This document shows positions 41,738-50,843 of a stretch of 59,982 bases of DNA, in pieces; position 1 is the stretch's first letter; each line of letters opens with the position of its first letter. Made by a program: the position numbers and the translations under genes. Under the pieces are notes generated by a model. The model made no database searches, was not told the DNA's origin, and saw only the letters and a list, made by a program, of their open reading frames with translations. The stretch spans positions 1 through 59,982 of the forward strand of contig NZ_KI912492.1 of NCBI RefSeq assembly GCF_000518765.1, written 5' to 3'. The stretch is from Ruminococcus flavefaciens ATCC 19208. GTDB taxonomy: Bacteria; Bacillota; Clostridia; Oscillospirales; Ruminococcaceae.

Positions 41738-42736
41738 TTATTTCAGATACTCATTATAAAACGCTTCGAGCTTATCAAACGGAATGACCTTCTTTTCACC
41801 GCCGTCATACAGATCGGTATGAGAAGCTCCTTCGATAATGAGAAGTTCCTTGTTATCGGTGTATTTGCTGCCCTTCGTCATATTCTCGTAAGCATCCCTG
41901 CCAAAATAACAGGAGTGAGCCTTTTCACCGTGAACGATCATCACAGCAGAGCGTATCTCGTTGCTGTACTGCAATATCGGCATATTGATAAACGACATAC
42001 AGCCGATCACGTTCCAACCGCTGTTGGAGTTGAGAGAACGAGGGTGATAACCTCGCTCTGTTTTATAGTATGCGTGATAGTCCTTGACGAAATATGGTGC
42101 ATCATCGGGCAGAGGATCAATAACACCGCCTGCAAGAGCATACTCACCGCTTGCATAATCCTTTGTACGCTGGGCATTCATAGCCTGCTTGCTTGCATAT
42201 CTCTTTTCTTCGCTGTCCTCCGAATCAAAATATCCCTTTGAAGCGACTCTTGTCATATCATACATCGTAGAAGCGACAGTTGCCTTGATACGGGTATCCA
42301 TAGCCGCCGCATTGATCGCCATACCGCCCCAACCGCAGATGCCGAGGATACCGATTTGCTCAGGATCGACATTGTCCTGCACGGAGAGGAAGTCAACGGC
42401 AGCGGAGAAATCTTCCGTGTTGATGTCGGGAGATGCCATATATCTCGGCTGTCCGCCGCTTTCGCCCGTAAAGGACGGATCAAAGGCAATCGTCAGGAAA
42501 CCACGCTCCGCAAGTGTCTGAGCATACAGACCGCTGCTCTGCTCCTTGACCGCACCGAAGGGCCCGCTGACAGTTATTGCAGGGAGCTTGTCCTCTGCAC
42601 CCTTCGGGATATACATATCTGCGGCAAGCGTGATACCGTAACGATTATGGAAAGTGACCTTCTTGTGGTCAACCTTATCGGACTTCGGGAAAGTCTTGTC
42701 TCATTCGGTGGTTAAAGTCAGCATTTCTTCTTTCAT
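41738..42736 (-). pseudogene. Alpha/beta hydrolase interrupted by an in-frame TGA
   Basis: The likely start is ATG 42736 behind AGGAGG, but codon 12 is TGA (42703-42701). The same frame then reads DKTFPKSDKVDHKKVTFHNR and on through a complete dienelactone-hydrolase-like fold, with the nucleophile motif GICGWGGM and the histidine in EGASHTDLYD. Related proteins, as I recall them, have Trp (TGG) where the TGA stands, so a single G-to-A change explains it. Translation could restart at ATG 42616, giving 292 aa that lack the first strands. A sequencing error is also possible. Confidence 0.8.
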
Positions 42737-42749
42737 GTTCAGTACCTCC

Positions 42750-43286
42750 TCAGATATTTCTGCCCATATCATAGGCTTCTTTCAGTTTCGGGTTATCTTT
42801 TATTTCTCCGACAGCGGTAACACCGCCGCAGAACAGTGTACCGACCAGTTTTGCCATTTCAAAGCAGTCTACCCAGCCCTCAATACCTGAAAAAGCCTTT
42901 TCGGGAACGTGTTCCTCATCTTCGGCTGCCGCTGCAAGGGCATATACTTCACGGAAACGATAATCAGAGGGATAAAGCGGATTCGCCCTGTCGAGCATGG
43001 TTTTCAGGATACCGCTCATTTCGTAGTAATAGATCGGCGTTGCAAACACAAGCACATCGGCGTGAAGCATCTTCTCACGGATCGCATCTGCATCATCGTG
43101 CATAAAGCACCGCTGTGTTTTCTGACAGGCAAGACAGCCTACACAGTACTTGATCTCCTTGTCTTGCAGAGAAATGACTTCTGTTTCATGTCCTGCTGAC
43201 TTTGCGCCCTCTGCAAAGGAAACTGCAAGCTGTTCAGAGTTTGAGTTCTTTCGCAGACTTGATGATATAACGAGTACCTTCTTCAT
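42750..43286 (-). CDS. Flavodoxin-family NAD(P)H-dependent FMN reductase
   Basis: A 178-aa flavoprotein. The FMN phosphate loop is VISSSLRKNSNSEQL, CVGCLACQKTQRC is a cysteine motif common in iron-sulfur flavoprotein relatives, and VFATPIYYYEMSG binds the flavin ring. It reduces FMN, quinones or small electrophiles. It sits inside the LysR-linked operon with a flavodoxin lipoprotein and hydrolases; 13 bases separate it from its upstream neighbour's stop. Confidence 0.9.
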   Translation of the reverse strand: MKKVLVISSSLRKNSNSEQLAVSFAEGAKSAGHETEVISLQDKEIKYCVGCLACQKTQRCFMHDDADAIREKMLHADVLVFATPIYYYEMSGILKTMLDRANPLYPSDYRFREVYALAAAAEDEEHVPEKAFSGIEGWVDCFEMAKLVGTLFCGGVTAVGEIKDNPKLKEAYDMGRNI

Positions 43287-43299
43287 GGTGTATCCTCCT

Positions 43300-44472
43300 T
43301 TATTTCAGCGAGAGCGTGACAGTCACATCGCCCTCACCGAATAATGCCTTTAATTCTTCCTGTGTCGTATTCTCAATATGTCCGAGCTTTGTGTAGCTCC
43401 ACGAATTGGAGTTATAGAATATCGTCATCTGATTACCCTGATAGAGCATGATGTCACAAGGCTCTGTTTCGGTGCTTGCGTCTGTTCTGGTAAGCGACCA
43501 CGGCAGCTTGCCGACCTTTTCAAATCCGCCGTATTCGTTCAGCGTAACGGTGACAGGCTCTGCTTTCAGCTTTTCTGCAAGCTCTTTTGCGGCAGTGCTG
43601 TCAGCGAATGAAGCGGTAAGCTCCTGACCGTTCACGGAGAGAAGCAGTTTTGTTTCAGATTTTTCATTGTTCAGCGGCAGCGTATCCACCCACCCCTTTA
43701 CATCGTCCTTTGTCGCACTCGCAGGGAAACGTCTGCATGCAAGCTGATTACCGATTGGCACAAGGTCTGCGATATTCTTCTCGCTTGTCACAATACCGCT
43801 GCTGCCCGATGTACAGAACGGAATGACAGTCTTTTCCGAAAAGTCATAGCTTTCAAGGAAAGTGTCGATGATACGAGGTTCTTGTCCCCACCAAATCGGA
43901 TAGCCGAGAAAAATCGTCTCATAGCTGTCGATAGATTCTATCGGGTTTGCGATCTCAGGGCGAACAGTCTTATCGTTCTGCTCCATGTTGGCTCGGCAGT
44001 TATCGTCCTGATATTTGATGTCTGCATCTGTATAAGGCACAGCCGCTTCGATCACATAGCTGTCCGCATCAGTCAGTTCTATCAGATACTCTGCGATTTT
44101 CTCAGTATTTCCAGTACGGGAGAAGTATATAACCAGCGTGTCGCTTTGAGCGTTCATATGATCGACTATCTCACGTCTCATTAGGCACAGATCAAACACG
44201 TCCCAGCGATTATCACCGGTCAGATCATAGGGCTTTCCGGTCAGGTCTTCCTCAGTTGGCCTTGAAAGCAGAAAGTCCTGCAAGTTGATAACATCCTGTA
44301 TCGTGTATTTATAATCTGAAGCTACAGACGCTTTTACATCAGCAGACAGATTTGTTAAATTATGGGCAGGGCTTTCGGCCTGTGTATTGTTTGAATCAGT
44401 GTAACTTCCACAGCCTGTTGCAGTAAGCATAACTGTTACGGCAGTTATAATCGAGCTTATCAGTCTTTTCAT
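43300..44472 (-). CDS. Lipoprotein with dockerin-like segment, flavodoxin and cyclophilin-like domains
   Basis: A 390-aa protein. A signal peptide ends in the lipobox TATGC (cysteine near 21). Residues about 45-110 look like a dockerin: a degenerate first repeat (TIQDVINLQDFLLS) and a second with DLTGDNRWDVFDLCLMRREI. A flavodoxin domain follows (about 115-270; VIYFSRTGNTEKIAEYL, FLGYPIWWGQEP), then a cyclophilin-like domain (about 275-390; WSLTRTDASTE, DIMLYQGNQMTIFY). GGAGG precedes ATG 44472. Flavodoxin plus cyclophilin-like modules occur together in Firmicutes; adding a dockerin to a lipoprotein is odd. Confidence 0.85.
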   Translation of the reverse strand: MKRLISSIITAVTVMLTATGCGSYTDSNNTQAESPAHNLTNLSADVKASVASDYKYTIQDVINLQDFLLSRPTEEDLTGKPYDLTGDNRWDVFDLCLMRREIVDHMNAQSDTLVIYFSRTGNTEKIAEYLIELTDADSYVIEAAVPYTDADIKYQDDNCRANMEQNDKTVRPEIANPIESIDSYETIFLGYPIWWGQEPRIIDTFLESYDFSEKTVIPFCTSGSSGIVTSEKNIADLVPIGNQLACRRFPASATKDDVKGWVDTLPLNNEKSETKLLLSVNGQELTASFADSTAAKELAEKLKAEPVTVTLNEYGGFEKVGKLPWSLTRTDASTETEPCDIMLYQGNQMTIFYNSNSWSYTKLGHIENTTQEELKALFGEGDVTVTLSLK

Positions 44473-44681
44473 TTCAAGCCCTCCTTCTTCATCATAAATA
44501 CAAGGTAGTCAAGACAGCTTATGCATCGTTCCTTCGCATGGACTTCATAGAGAAGTTCACGCCGATGAGCAGCAAGCATTTTCTCACATTGTTTTTCGTC
44601 GCATATGCAGGAGGCAAACTCTTCAATGAACTTATCATCGCAGCCTGCGTCGATAAGGTTTTGCCTGATATTTTCGTTCAT
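44469..44681 (-). CDS. Small cysteine-containing protein, 70 aa
   Basis: A 70-aa protein with four cysteines (GCDDKFI, CICDEKQC, RCISCLDYL), helical throughout. It begins behind GGAGGTG and overlaps the next gene by four bases, so it is the first gene of the LysR-linked operon. I do not know its function; short proteins of this kind often accompany such flavodoxin operons. Confidence 0.75.
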   Translation of the reverse strand: MNENIRQNLIDAGCDDKFIEEFASCICDEKQCEKMLAAHRRELLYEVHAKERCISCLDYLVFMMKKEGLK

Positions 44682-44711
44682 ATAGGCACCTCCATATCTC
44701 TTGTTGTTTTC

Positions 44712-44796
44712 ATTATAACACGACTCTCTCGAAATAGCAAATACCTATATTGAATATACAGCTATGCTTGACAGTTATAAACTGATGTGATATGAT
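44712..44796. promoter_or_regulatory. Divergent promoters and LysR-type box
   Basis: Minus strand: TTGCTA (44740-44735), 17 bases, TATAAT (44717-44712) for the operon. Plus strand: TTGACA (44768-44773), 17 bases, TATGAT (44791-44796) for the LysR gene. Between them TATATTGAATATA (44746-44758) is a dyad with the T-N11-A form that LysR proteins bind. Confidence 0.75.
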
Positions 44797-44818
44797 ATAG
44801 AAAAAGGAGGCTGAATGT

Positions 44819-45718
44819 ATGGATATTCGCGTACTGAGGTATTTCCTCGCAGTTGCAAGAGAACAGAGCTTTTCCACGGCAGCAGAAAGACTGTTTCTGT
44901 CGCAGCCTACACTCTCACGCCAATTAAAGGAACTTGAAGATGAACTCGGAAAGACTCTGCTTGTCCGCTCAAACAAAGGCGTTACCCTTACCGAAGAGGG
45001 CATGATACTTCGCAAGCGTGCCGAGGAAATTGTGGAGCTTATGGAAAAGACGGAGCAAGAAGTCAGACAAAGTAATGACGGCGTTTCCGGTACTGTATAT
45101 ATCGGAGCAGGCGAAACCTATGCAATCAAGCTTATTGCAGATACGGCGCATCATCTGAAAGCCGATTATCCTGATATCCATTACAGCTTTTTCAGCGGCA
45201 ACGGCACTGATGTCATGGAAAAGCTTGAAAGAGGACTAATGGATTTTGGTTTAATTTTCGGCAATATCGACAGAACTAAGTATGAAGCTATTGAGATACC
45301 GCTGCATGACACATGGGGCATACTGATGCGCCGTGATGAACCGCTTGCACAGAAGGAGTCAATCACGTTTGCCGATACAGCCGGACTTGATCTGATTATT
45401 CCACGCCAGCCGAATCACAGCACTATGCTGTCCGAAATGATAGCGGAGCAGGCTCCTGATGCTAATATAGTAGCAGAGTACAATCTTATCTACAACGCAT
45501 CAGTCATGGTTAATGAAGGTATAGGCAGTGCAATTACTCTCGACAGGCTTATCAACGTCAGCGGCGACAGCAAGCTCTGCTTCCGACGTTTTGAACCACC
45601 AATGGAAGCAATATGCTATTTTATATGGAAAAGGTATCCGGTTTTTACGAAAGCTGCCAGTACGTTTTTAGAGCAGTTCAAAAGGGATATAGTAGAAGTG
45701 AAAGCTAAAAATTTATGA
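44819..45718 (+). CDS. LysR-family transcriptional regulator
   Basis: A 299-aa LysR-type regulator. The N-terminal helix-turn-helix is RYFLAVAREQSFSTAAERLFLSQPTLSRQ spread over residues 6-35, and the effector domain follows (GTVYIGAGETYA; DFGLIFGNID). AAAGGAGG precedes ATG 44819. It is transcribed divergently from the flavodoxin/hydrolase/acetyltransferase operon, its likely target. Confidence 0.93.
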   Translation: MDIRVLRYFLAVAREQSFSTAAERLFLSQPTLSRQLKELEDELGKTLLVRSNKGVTLTEEGMILRKRAEEIVELMEKTEQEVRQSNDGVSGTVYIGAGETYAIKLIADTAHHLKADYPDIHYSFFSGNGTDVMEKLERGLMDFGLIFGNIDRTKYEAIEIPLHDTWGILMRRDEPLAQKESITFADTAGLDLIIPRQPNHSTMLSEMIAEQAPDANIVAEYNLIYNASVMVNEGIGSAITLDRLINVSGDSKLCFRRFEPPMEAICYFIWKRYPVFTKAASTFLEQFKRDIVEVKAKNL

Positions 45719-45790
45719 TATTATTTGTTCTGCGTTTGTGTGAACTGTTTTTTGAATATACCTATATAATAGAATCAGATATAAAGTAAA

Positions 45791-46012
45791 CCAGCTCTCA
45801 TCGCGGGAGCTGGCTTCTTTCGATAACGTTTATACCACCTATCGTCGTGTGAATTTCGTGTGAAAACGTGTGAAAAACGCCTGTTTTTTCTTCACACGCA
45901 ACTGCAAAATTGCAGTTCAAACTGCTTTCAGTAGGTAACAGAAAAGCCTGTATTTCGGCGTTTCCATCGAAATACAGGCTTTTTAATTCTGGCAGACAGA
46001 GAGGGATTCGAA
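45791..46012. repeat. Repeat unit copy 1: hairpin, GTGTGAA motifs, terminator, tRNA 3' end
   Basis: Begins with CCAGCTC/GAGCTGG (45791-45813, likely the LysR terminator). Next come three CGTGTGAA motifs (45843-45880), then a 16-bp perfect stem AAAAGCCTGTATTTCG (45942-45957) with its complement (45968-45983), and last a 3' tRNA fragment (45990-46012). The same order occurs at 50844-51060 with about three quarters of the bases matching by eye. The stretch 45719-46102 has no gene. Confidence 0.8.
45990..46012 (-). pseudogene. tRNA 3' end remnant (copy 1, mutated)
   Basis: Minus strand reads TTCGAATCCCTCTCTGTC, then TGCCA: part of a T loop, T stem and acceptor with CCA. The acceptor differs from copy 2 by one base and the T stem's 5' strand is lost. 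The rest of the tRNA is absent. Confidence 0.7.
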
Positions 46013-46102
46013 TATTTTTAAATGGCTATTTTCGCCTATTTATAGCCTTTTATACTTTTCGTGTGGAATAAATGAGTGGAATAGAATTATTCTGAATGAA
46101 AA

Positions 46103-46645
46103 CTATTTCTGGTATAGCTGTTCTTTTTCGATTATTGAAATATTGATATTTCCTGCAAATATCCTTTCCACCACGATCTGCGTCATCTCCTGCACCGACT
46201 CGGCATAACCGTTCCTTGCCCACTTCATGAAGATGCCGAAAAGCCCATAGGCAAGGTAGAAGCTTTCATAGGTATCCGAGGTCTGATTGGTGTCGCTGTC
46301 GGTCATGATAACTTCATAAGCCGACAAGATCGCTCCGTGATGCCCCTGCCCGATGATAAGATCATTCTTTTTCCGCAGCGAGTAGCAGAAATCAAAATAC
46401 CGCCTGACACGGTAGCTGTCATTGATCTGATGTTCCTTGAGCCTGTGTTCACGCTCATATTCACGCCACTTCATGATGATATAGGCGGTGATGATCTCGT
46501 CCTTTGATTTGAAGTTGCGAAAATAGGTCGCCCTGCCGATGCCGCCTTCCTCGCACAGCTCGTCCACGGTGATCTTTTCGATGTTCTTCTTTTTCATCAG
46601 CTTGAACAGCGCTTCGCCATATGCCGAGGTCACATATTCAGACAT
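46103..46645 (-). CDS. TetR-family regulator
   Basis: A 180-aa regulator. The N-terminal helix-turn-helix includes KKKNIEKITVDELCEEGGIG and RATYFRNFKSKDEII, the TetR pattern, with a helical effector-binding remainder. ATG 46645 is chosen behind AAGGAAG; an upstream ATG at 46684 would start inside the operator. It is divergent from the hydrolase/MFS operon, and two palindromes of the same sequence type lie between, so it probably represses both. Confidence 0.88.
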   Translation of the reverse strand: MSEYVTSAYGEALFKLMKKKNIEKITVDELCEEGGIGRATYFRNFKSKDEIITAYIIMKWREYEREHRLKEHQINDSYRVRRYFDFCYSLRKKNDLIIGQGHHGAILSAYEVIMTDSDTNQTSDTYESFYLAYGLFGIFMKWARNGYAESVQEMTQIVVERIFAGNINISIIEKEQLYQK

Positions 46646-46667
46646 TTTCCACTCTTCCTTTTTGCCG

Positions 46668-46745
46668 ATGATACTATTTCGCAAAATAGTATCATTTCCC
46701 CGATTTTATTGACTTTGCAGCCGTTTTATGATATTATAGTATCAT
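46668..46745. promoter_or_regulatory. Two TetR operators and the hydrolase-operon promoter
   Basis: Operator 1: ATGATACTATTT (46668-46679) and AAATAGTATCAT (46684-46695), a perfect palindrome with a 4-base centre. Operator 2: ATGATATTATAGTATCAT (46728-46745), sharing the ATGATA/TATCAT ends. Promoter: TTGACT (46709-46714), 17 bases, TATTAT (46732-46737), so operator 2 covers the -10. Confidence 0.8.
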
Positions 46746-46790
46746 AGAAAAGCAGTTTTGTCAAGCACTTGACAAGAAAGGATGGTCGCT

Positions 46791-47825
46791 ATGGTAAAAA
46801 GTACAGTAAAGAAGCATAAAGCACTCAAAGTCATATTGATCGTTCTGGCTGTTATGGTCGTACTTTGCATCGGCGGATTCTTCATCGCAGCTACGCACAC
46901 TCAGATCGTTGTGGGTTTCCTTCAGAAAATAGCTGATAACGGCAAACCGATGAACTCCTATGAACCTTTGAACGAACCGCAGAACGGTTTGAAAGAAAAC
47001 GGACAGTATCTTATCAGCGAGATTGAATATGCCAAGGACTACCCGAACAGCTTTCTTGACATTATATATCCCGATGAAAACAGAGAAGCCGACAGACCTA
47101 CTCTGTTCTATTTCCACGGCGGCGGTTTCTTTGCAGGCAGCAAGAATATGGGCGATCCGCTTGCCGCAAATGAAGCGACTGCTCTGATAGATGACCTTTG
47201 TGCAGCCGGATATAATATCGTCAATGTGGACTACGCTCTTGTACCCGACGAGCATTTTCCCGTTCCGCTGATACAGGCAAATCAGGCGTTTTCAAATATT
47301 ATGCAGCATAGCGAGGAATATCATCTGAACATGGATCAGGTCATTCTTATGGGTTCTTCGGCAGGGGCGATCATATCATGCCAGATGGGAACTGTTATCA
47401 CAGCACCCGAATACGCAGAATTGCTCGGTATATCTCCTGCGCTTAATCCCGAACAGGTATGTGCGATCGTGGCTGATGATGCTCCGCTTGATTATGAGAG
47501 CTTTACGCTTGCCTGCAAATTTCTTGTGGGCAACTATGTGAAAGGCTCGATTTTTCTGAACAAAGACGAACTGAACCGTTATGACTGTATCCCCCACATG
47601 ACAAGCGATTATCCGCCCTCGATCATGCTCGGCAGTGAATACCGTTACGATATGAACGAAATGCACGAAAAGCTCGATGCGCTTGGTGTTCGGAATGAGC
47701 TTGTAGATCCTTATGCTGAAAAGGGCGAGGAAAAGCCACATTGCTTTGTAGCAAATGAAAGAACCGATGAAACGGCAAAGGACGCATTCGACAAAATGCT
47801 TGCGTTTCTTGAAGCGAATACATAA
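46791..47825 (+). CDS. Alpha/beta hydrolase (hormone-sensitive-lipase-like), membrane-anchored
   Basis: A 344-aa esterase. An N-terminal transmembrane helix (VILIVLAVMVVLCIGGFFIA) anchors it. The oxyanion motif FHGGGFFAGS, nucleophile elbow GSSAGAI, Asp in the region DALGVRNELVDP and the C-terminal His (KPHCFV) fit the HSL/GDXG family. ATG 46791 follows AAAGG; an earlier ATG (46782) overlaps that site. It is the first gene of the TetR-linked operon. Confidence 0.85.
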   Translation: MVKSTVKKHKALKVILIVLAVMVVLCIGGFFIAATHTQIVVGFLQKIADNGKPMNSYEPLNEPQNGLKENGQYLISEIEYAKDYPNSFLDIIYPDENREADRPTLFYFHGGGFFAGSKNMGDPLAANEATALIDDLCAAGYNIVNVDYALVPDEHFPVPLIQANQAFSNIMQHSEEYHLNMDQVILMGSSAGAIISCQMGTVITAPEYAELLGISPALNPEQVCAIVADDAPLDYESFTLACKFLVGNYVKGSIFLNKDELNRYDCIPHMTSDYPPSIMLGSEYRYDMNEMHEKLDALGVRNELVDPYAEKGEEKPHCFVANERTDETAKDAFDKMLAFLEANT

Positions 47826-47839
47826 GAGGAGGCGTTATT

Positions 47840-48964
47840 ATGGAGAACACAAAACCGAAAAGCAAACTGAAAAAGGTGCTTATCATCATCGGCATCATCA
47901 TTTTAGTGATCGCAATAGGCATTTTTATTCTTCTGAAGCTGACATTTCTCAAAACGTTCCCGAAGCTCAAGGGTGAACCTGAGATCGGCAAGTGGTATGA
48001 AATTGATGTTGACGGCGCAAAGTCCTCGGACGGCAGTGAATGGCACGGCATATTCCGCAAGGGTACGGAAAACAAGGTGGTCGTGTATTTCTTCGGCGGC
48101 GGTGTAAGCATCACCCCTGAGACTTCTGAGGGCGGCAAGGAATTCTATGCGACCAATATGACAGCTCAGGATTTTGTCGCACAGGGCGGTATCGGCAGCA
48201 CGGCGGAGGAGAATCCGTTCAAGGACTGGAGCTTTATCGTGATCCCCTATGCGACCGGCGATTTTCACGCAGGCACGGGAATTTACGAGGGCAAAAAGAC
48301 TGTGTATCACACAGGATACAGCAATTACTCCGCTTATGTGGAACAGGTCAAGCAGTATATCGGAGAGCCAGACACGCTGCTTGTAACAGGCTTTTCGGCA
48401 GGTGGCTTTGCGACTTCCTTGCTGGCTGACGATGTGATCGACCGTTTTCCAAGTGCTGAAAATGTGACGGTCTGTGTTGACAGCTCGCTCTTGCTTTATG
48501 AAGGCTGGCACGAAACGGCTGTAAATTTGTGGAAAGCTCCGACTGAAATATCAGAAAGACTGACCACAAACAACCTTGTCCTTGACAGTCTGACCGCACT
48601 CCATGAAAAGCGTGGTAACAGCGTGAAAATACTATTTGACTGCTCTTATCGTGATGATACGCTGATGCAATATCAGTCCTATATCGACAGCGGAAAAATG
48701 GATAAGACAAAAGAACTTGGCGACAACTTTCAGCATGATCTGAAAGAAATGGTAAACGGCTTGCAGACGAATATCCCCGATGTGGGTATCTATGTCTGGA
48801 GCTGCGGAGAAGATGCAAATACCCATAATACACAGCATACGATCATCTCTGCGAATGTATTTGACAAGCTCGGAAACGATCGAAGTGTCGGTGAGTGGAT
48901 ATATGATGCAGTGAACGGCGATGTAAAAACCTACGGGCTGGAAGTGCTCGATAAAACATTCTGA
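47840..48964 (+). CDS. Pectin-acetylesterase-like alpha/beta hydrolase, membrane-anchored
   Basis: A 374-aa protein with an N-terminal transmembrane helix (VLIIIGIIILVIAIGIFILL). It resembles the pectin acetylesterase/Notum family: YFFGGGVSITPET (oxyanion region), FIVIPYATGDFHAG, nucleophile TGFSAGGFATS, and a late HTIIS with the catalytic His. Its substrate may be an acetylated polysaccharide or a lipid-linked ester. It follows the first hydrolase after 14 bases and ends one base before the MFS gene. Confidence 0.82.
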   Translation: MENTKPKSKLKKVLIIIGIIILVIAIGIFILLKLTFLKTFPKLKGEPEIGKWYEIDVDGAKSSDGSEWHGIFRKGTENKVVVYFFGGGVSITPETSEGGKEFYATNMTAQDFVAQGGIGSTAEENPFKDWSFIVIPYATGDFHAGTGIYEGKKTVYHTGYSNYSAYVEQVKQYIGEPDTLLVTGFSAGGFATSLLADDVIDRFPSAENVTVCVDSSLLLYEGWHETAVNLWKAPTEISERLTTNNLVLDSLTALHEKRGNSVKILFDCSYRDDTLMQYQSYIDSGKMDKTKELGDNFQHDLKEMVNGLQTNIPDVGIYVWSCGEDANTHNTQHTIISANVFDKLGNDRSVGEWIYDAVNGDVKTYGLEVLDKTF

Positions 48965-48965
48965 G

Positions 48966-50183
48966 ATGAGGATCATTAAGAATATATCCTATAAAACAAC
49001 ACTGATAGCCTGCTTTATCGGATATGTGATACAGGCGATAGTCAACAACTTTGTGCCTCTGCTGTTTCTGCGGTTTCAGGCTGAATTTGGTATCGCTTTG
49101 GCACAGATCACATGGCTCATAACGATCAACTTTATTGTACAGCTTACAGTGGACGCAGTTGCTCCTGCCTTTGTGGATAAGATCGGCTATCGGGCATCTA
49201 TGCAGCTTTCGCATATCCTGTCAGCATCGGGATTTCTGCTGATGACAGTTTTACCCGACAGGCTCCCGTCACCCTTCGCAGGACTTGTGATATGCGTAAC
49301 ACTGTATGCAATAGGCGGAGGACTGCTCGAAGTGCTTGTAAGCCCCATCGTTGAGGCTTGTCCGACAGACAACAAGGAGACGACAATGTCCTTGCTCCAC
49401 TCCTTCTACTGTTGGGGACAAGCGGCTACCGTGCTGTTATCAACTGTGTTTTTTGCCCTTGCAGGAATAGAGCATTGGCGTATACTTGCTGCTTTATGGG
49501 CAATCGTACCGATGTTGAATTTTATTCTTTTCCTGAAAGTACCCATTGCCACGCTATCCGAAACAAGAGGACAAGCATCGGGATTTGTCGAACTTATAAA
49601 AACACCTCAATTCCTATTTTTCTGCTTGATGATGCTTTGTGCAGGGGCTTGTGAGCTGACGGTCAGTCAGTGGGCATCTGCCTTCGCCGAATCAGGACTG
49701 CACATCTCAAAATCCGCAGGAGACCTGATCGGTACAATGGGATTTGCAATTTGTATGGGCAGTGCAAGAGCGCTGTTCGGCAAGTACGGTGATATGATAC
49801 CGCTGAAAAAAGCAATGCTCGCATCGTCAGTCTTATGCGTGGCAAGCTATCTGCTGATCGGTCTGACAAAAGCTCCGGCAGCCGGACTGATCGGCTGTAT
49901 GCTGTGCGGTTTTTCAGTTGGGATCTTCTGGCCGGGGACTTTCAGTATCTCATCCGCAAGGCTTAGAAACGGCGGAACGCTGATGTTTGCATTGCTGGCA
50001 CTTGCAGGCGATCTTGGGTGCGGTGCAGGTCCTACGATTGCTGGAAAGGCATCTGCCTTGTTTGGGAGCGATCTGCACAGGGGGATCTTATGCGGTATTG
50101 TGTTTCCGTGTATCATGCTCTGCTGTGTTCTTCTGATGGATAAGGAATATCAGAAAGGAAAGGTCAGAAATAGAGGCAAATAA
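48966..50183 (+). CDS. MFS transporter
   Basis: A 405-aa major facilitator with about twelve transmembrane helices. The loop 2-3 region reads FVDKIGYRASMQLS, and the N-terminal helix YKTTLIACFIGYVIQAIVNN is typical of sugar/fucose-permease-like members. The start ATG 48966 comes two bases after the TGA of the upstream gene. It probably moves a product of the flanking hydrolases; direction and substrate are unknown. Confidence 0.88.
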   Translation: MRIIKNISYKTTLIACFIGYVIQAIVNNFVPLLFLRFQAEFGIALAQITWLITINFIVQLTVDAVAPAFVDKIGYRASMQLSHILSASGFLLMTVLPDRLPSPFAGLVICVTLYAIGGGLLEVLVSPIVEACPTDNKETTMSLLHSFYCWGQAATVLLSTVFFALAGIEHWRILAALWAIVPMLNFILFLKVPIATLSETRGQASGFVELIKTPQFLFFCLMMLCAGACELTVSQWASAFAESGLHISKSAGDLIGTMGFAICMGSARALFGKYGDMIPLKKAMLASSVLCVASYLLIGLTKAPAAGLIGCMLCGFSVGIFWPGTFSISSARLRNGGTLMFALLALAGDLGCGAGPTIAGKASALFGSDLHRGILCGIVFPCIMLCCVLLMDKEYQKGKVRNRGK

Positions 50184-50810
50184 GAAAAGAGGTCATAAGA
50201 CATTTAAGATCATCGGTATCATACTGCTGATACTTTTCTCTGTTGGAGTGATATCTTCATCAAGGGTAAGATACACGAACGCCGTCTGTGGTACGATGAT
50301 GACTATTTCGATGATCTCAAGACAGATGCTATGCTTGAAAAGAAATATTCCGGCAGAGGCAGCTTTGAGACTGCCTGCACTGAATTCAAGAGCGATAACA
50401 GCAAGATCGACACAATCAGGGTGTTTTATCCTGCGGAGCTTGCAGACAGCAACAGATCCTATCCGATGATCGTTTCGGTCAATGCAAGCGGTACACGGGC
50501 AAGAAATTATATGGCTGTGCTTGACAGGATCGCTTCATGGGGATTTATTGTGGTCGGCAACGATGATCCGCAGTCCAGCACGGGGGAAACTGCATCGCAG
50601 ACACTTGATCTTATCCTGAATATCGGTGCTGACAGCGAATTGTACGGCAAGATCGACAAAAACAATATCGGTATCATGGGATATTCGCAAGGCGGTGCCG
50701 GAGCGATGTGTGCAGTTACGAATTTTGATAATGGAAAGCTGTATAAGACGATATTCACAGGCAGTGCAGCTGAATTCTTGGAGGAGTATAGCAACGGTAA
50801 CATTCATTAA
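50182..50810 (+). pseudogene. Frameshifted and 3'-truncated alpha/beta hydrolase
   Basis: Frame 1 from 50182 encodes a basic start and a helix (KTFKIIGIILLILFSVGV) without a clear start codon. Near 50245 coding moves to the frame of 50331, which reads IFIKGKIHERRLWYDDDYF and continues through VIVSVNASGTRARNY and GIMGYSQGGAGAM (nucleophile elbow). A one-base deletion in the GGAGTGATATC region explains this. The protein stops at 50808 before the Asp and His of the triad, just upstream of repeat copy 2. Confidence 0.75.
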
Positions 50811-50843
50811 AAGTTTTTGTTAATAAATATTTTTAAATAGAAT

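Noticed and set aside
42701..42703. TGA as selenocysteine codon
   Set aside because: The family has no Cys/Sec active site there, and I see no hairpin of SECIS type right after it; a Trp-to-stop change is simpler.
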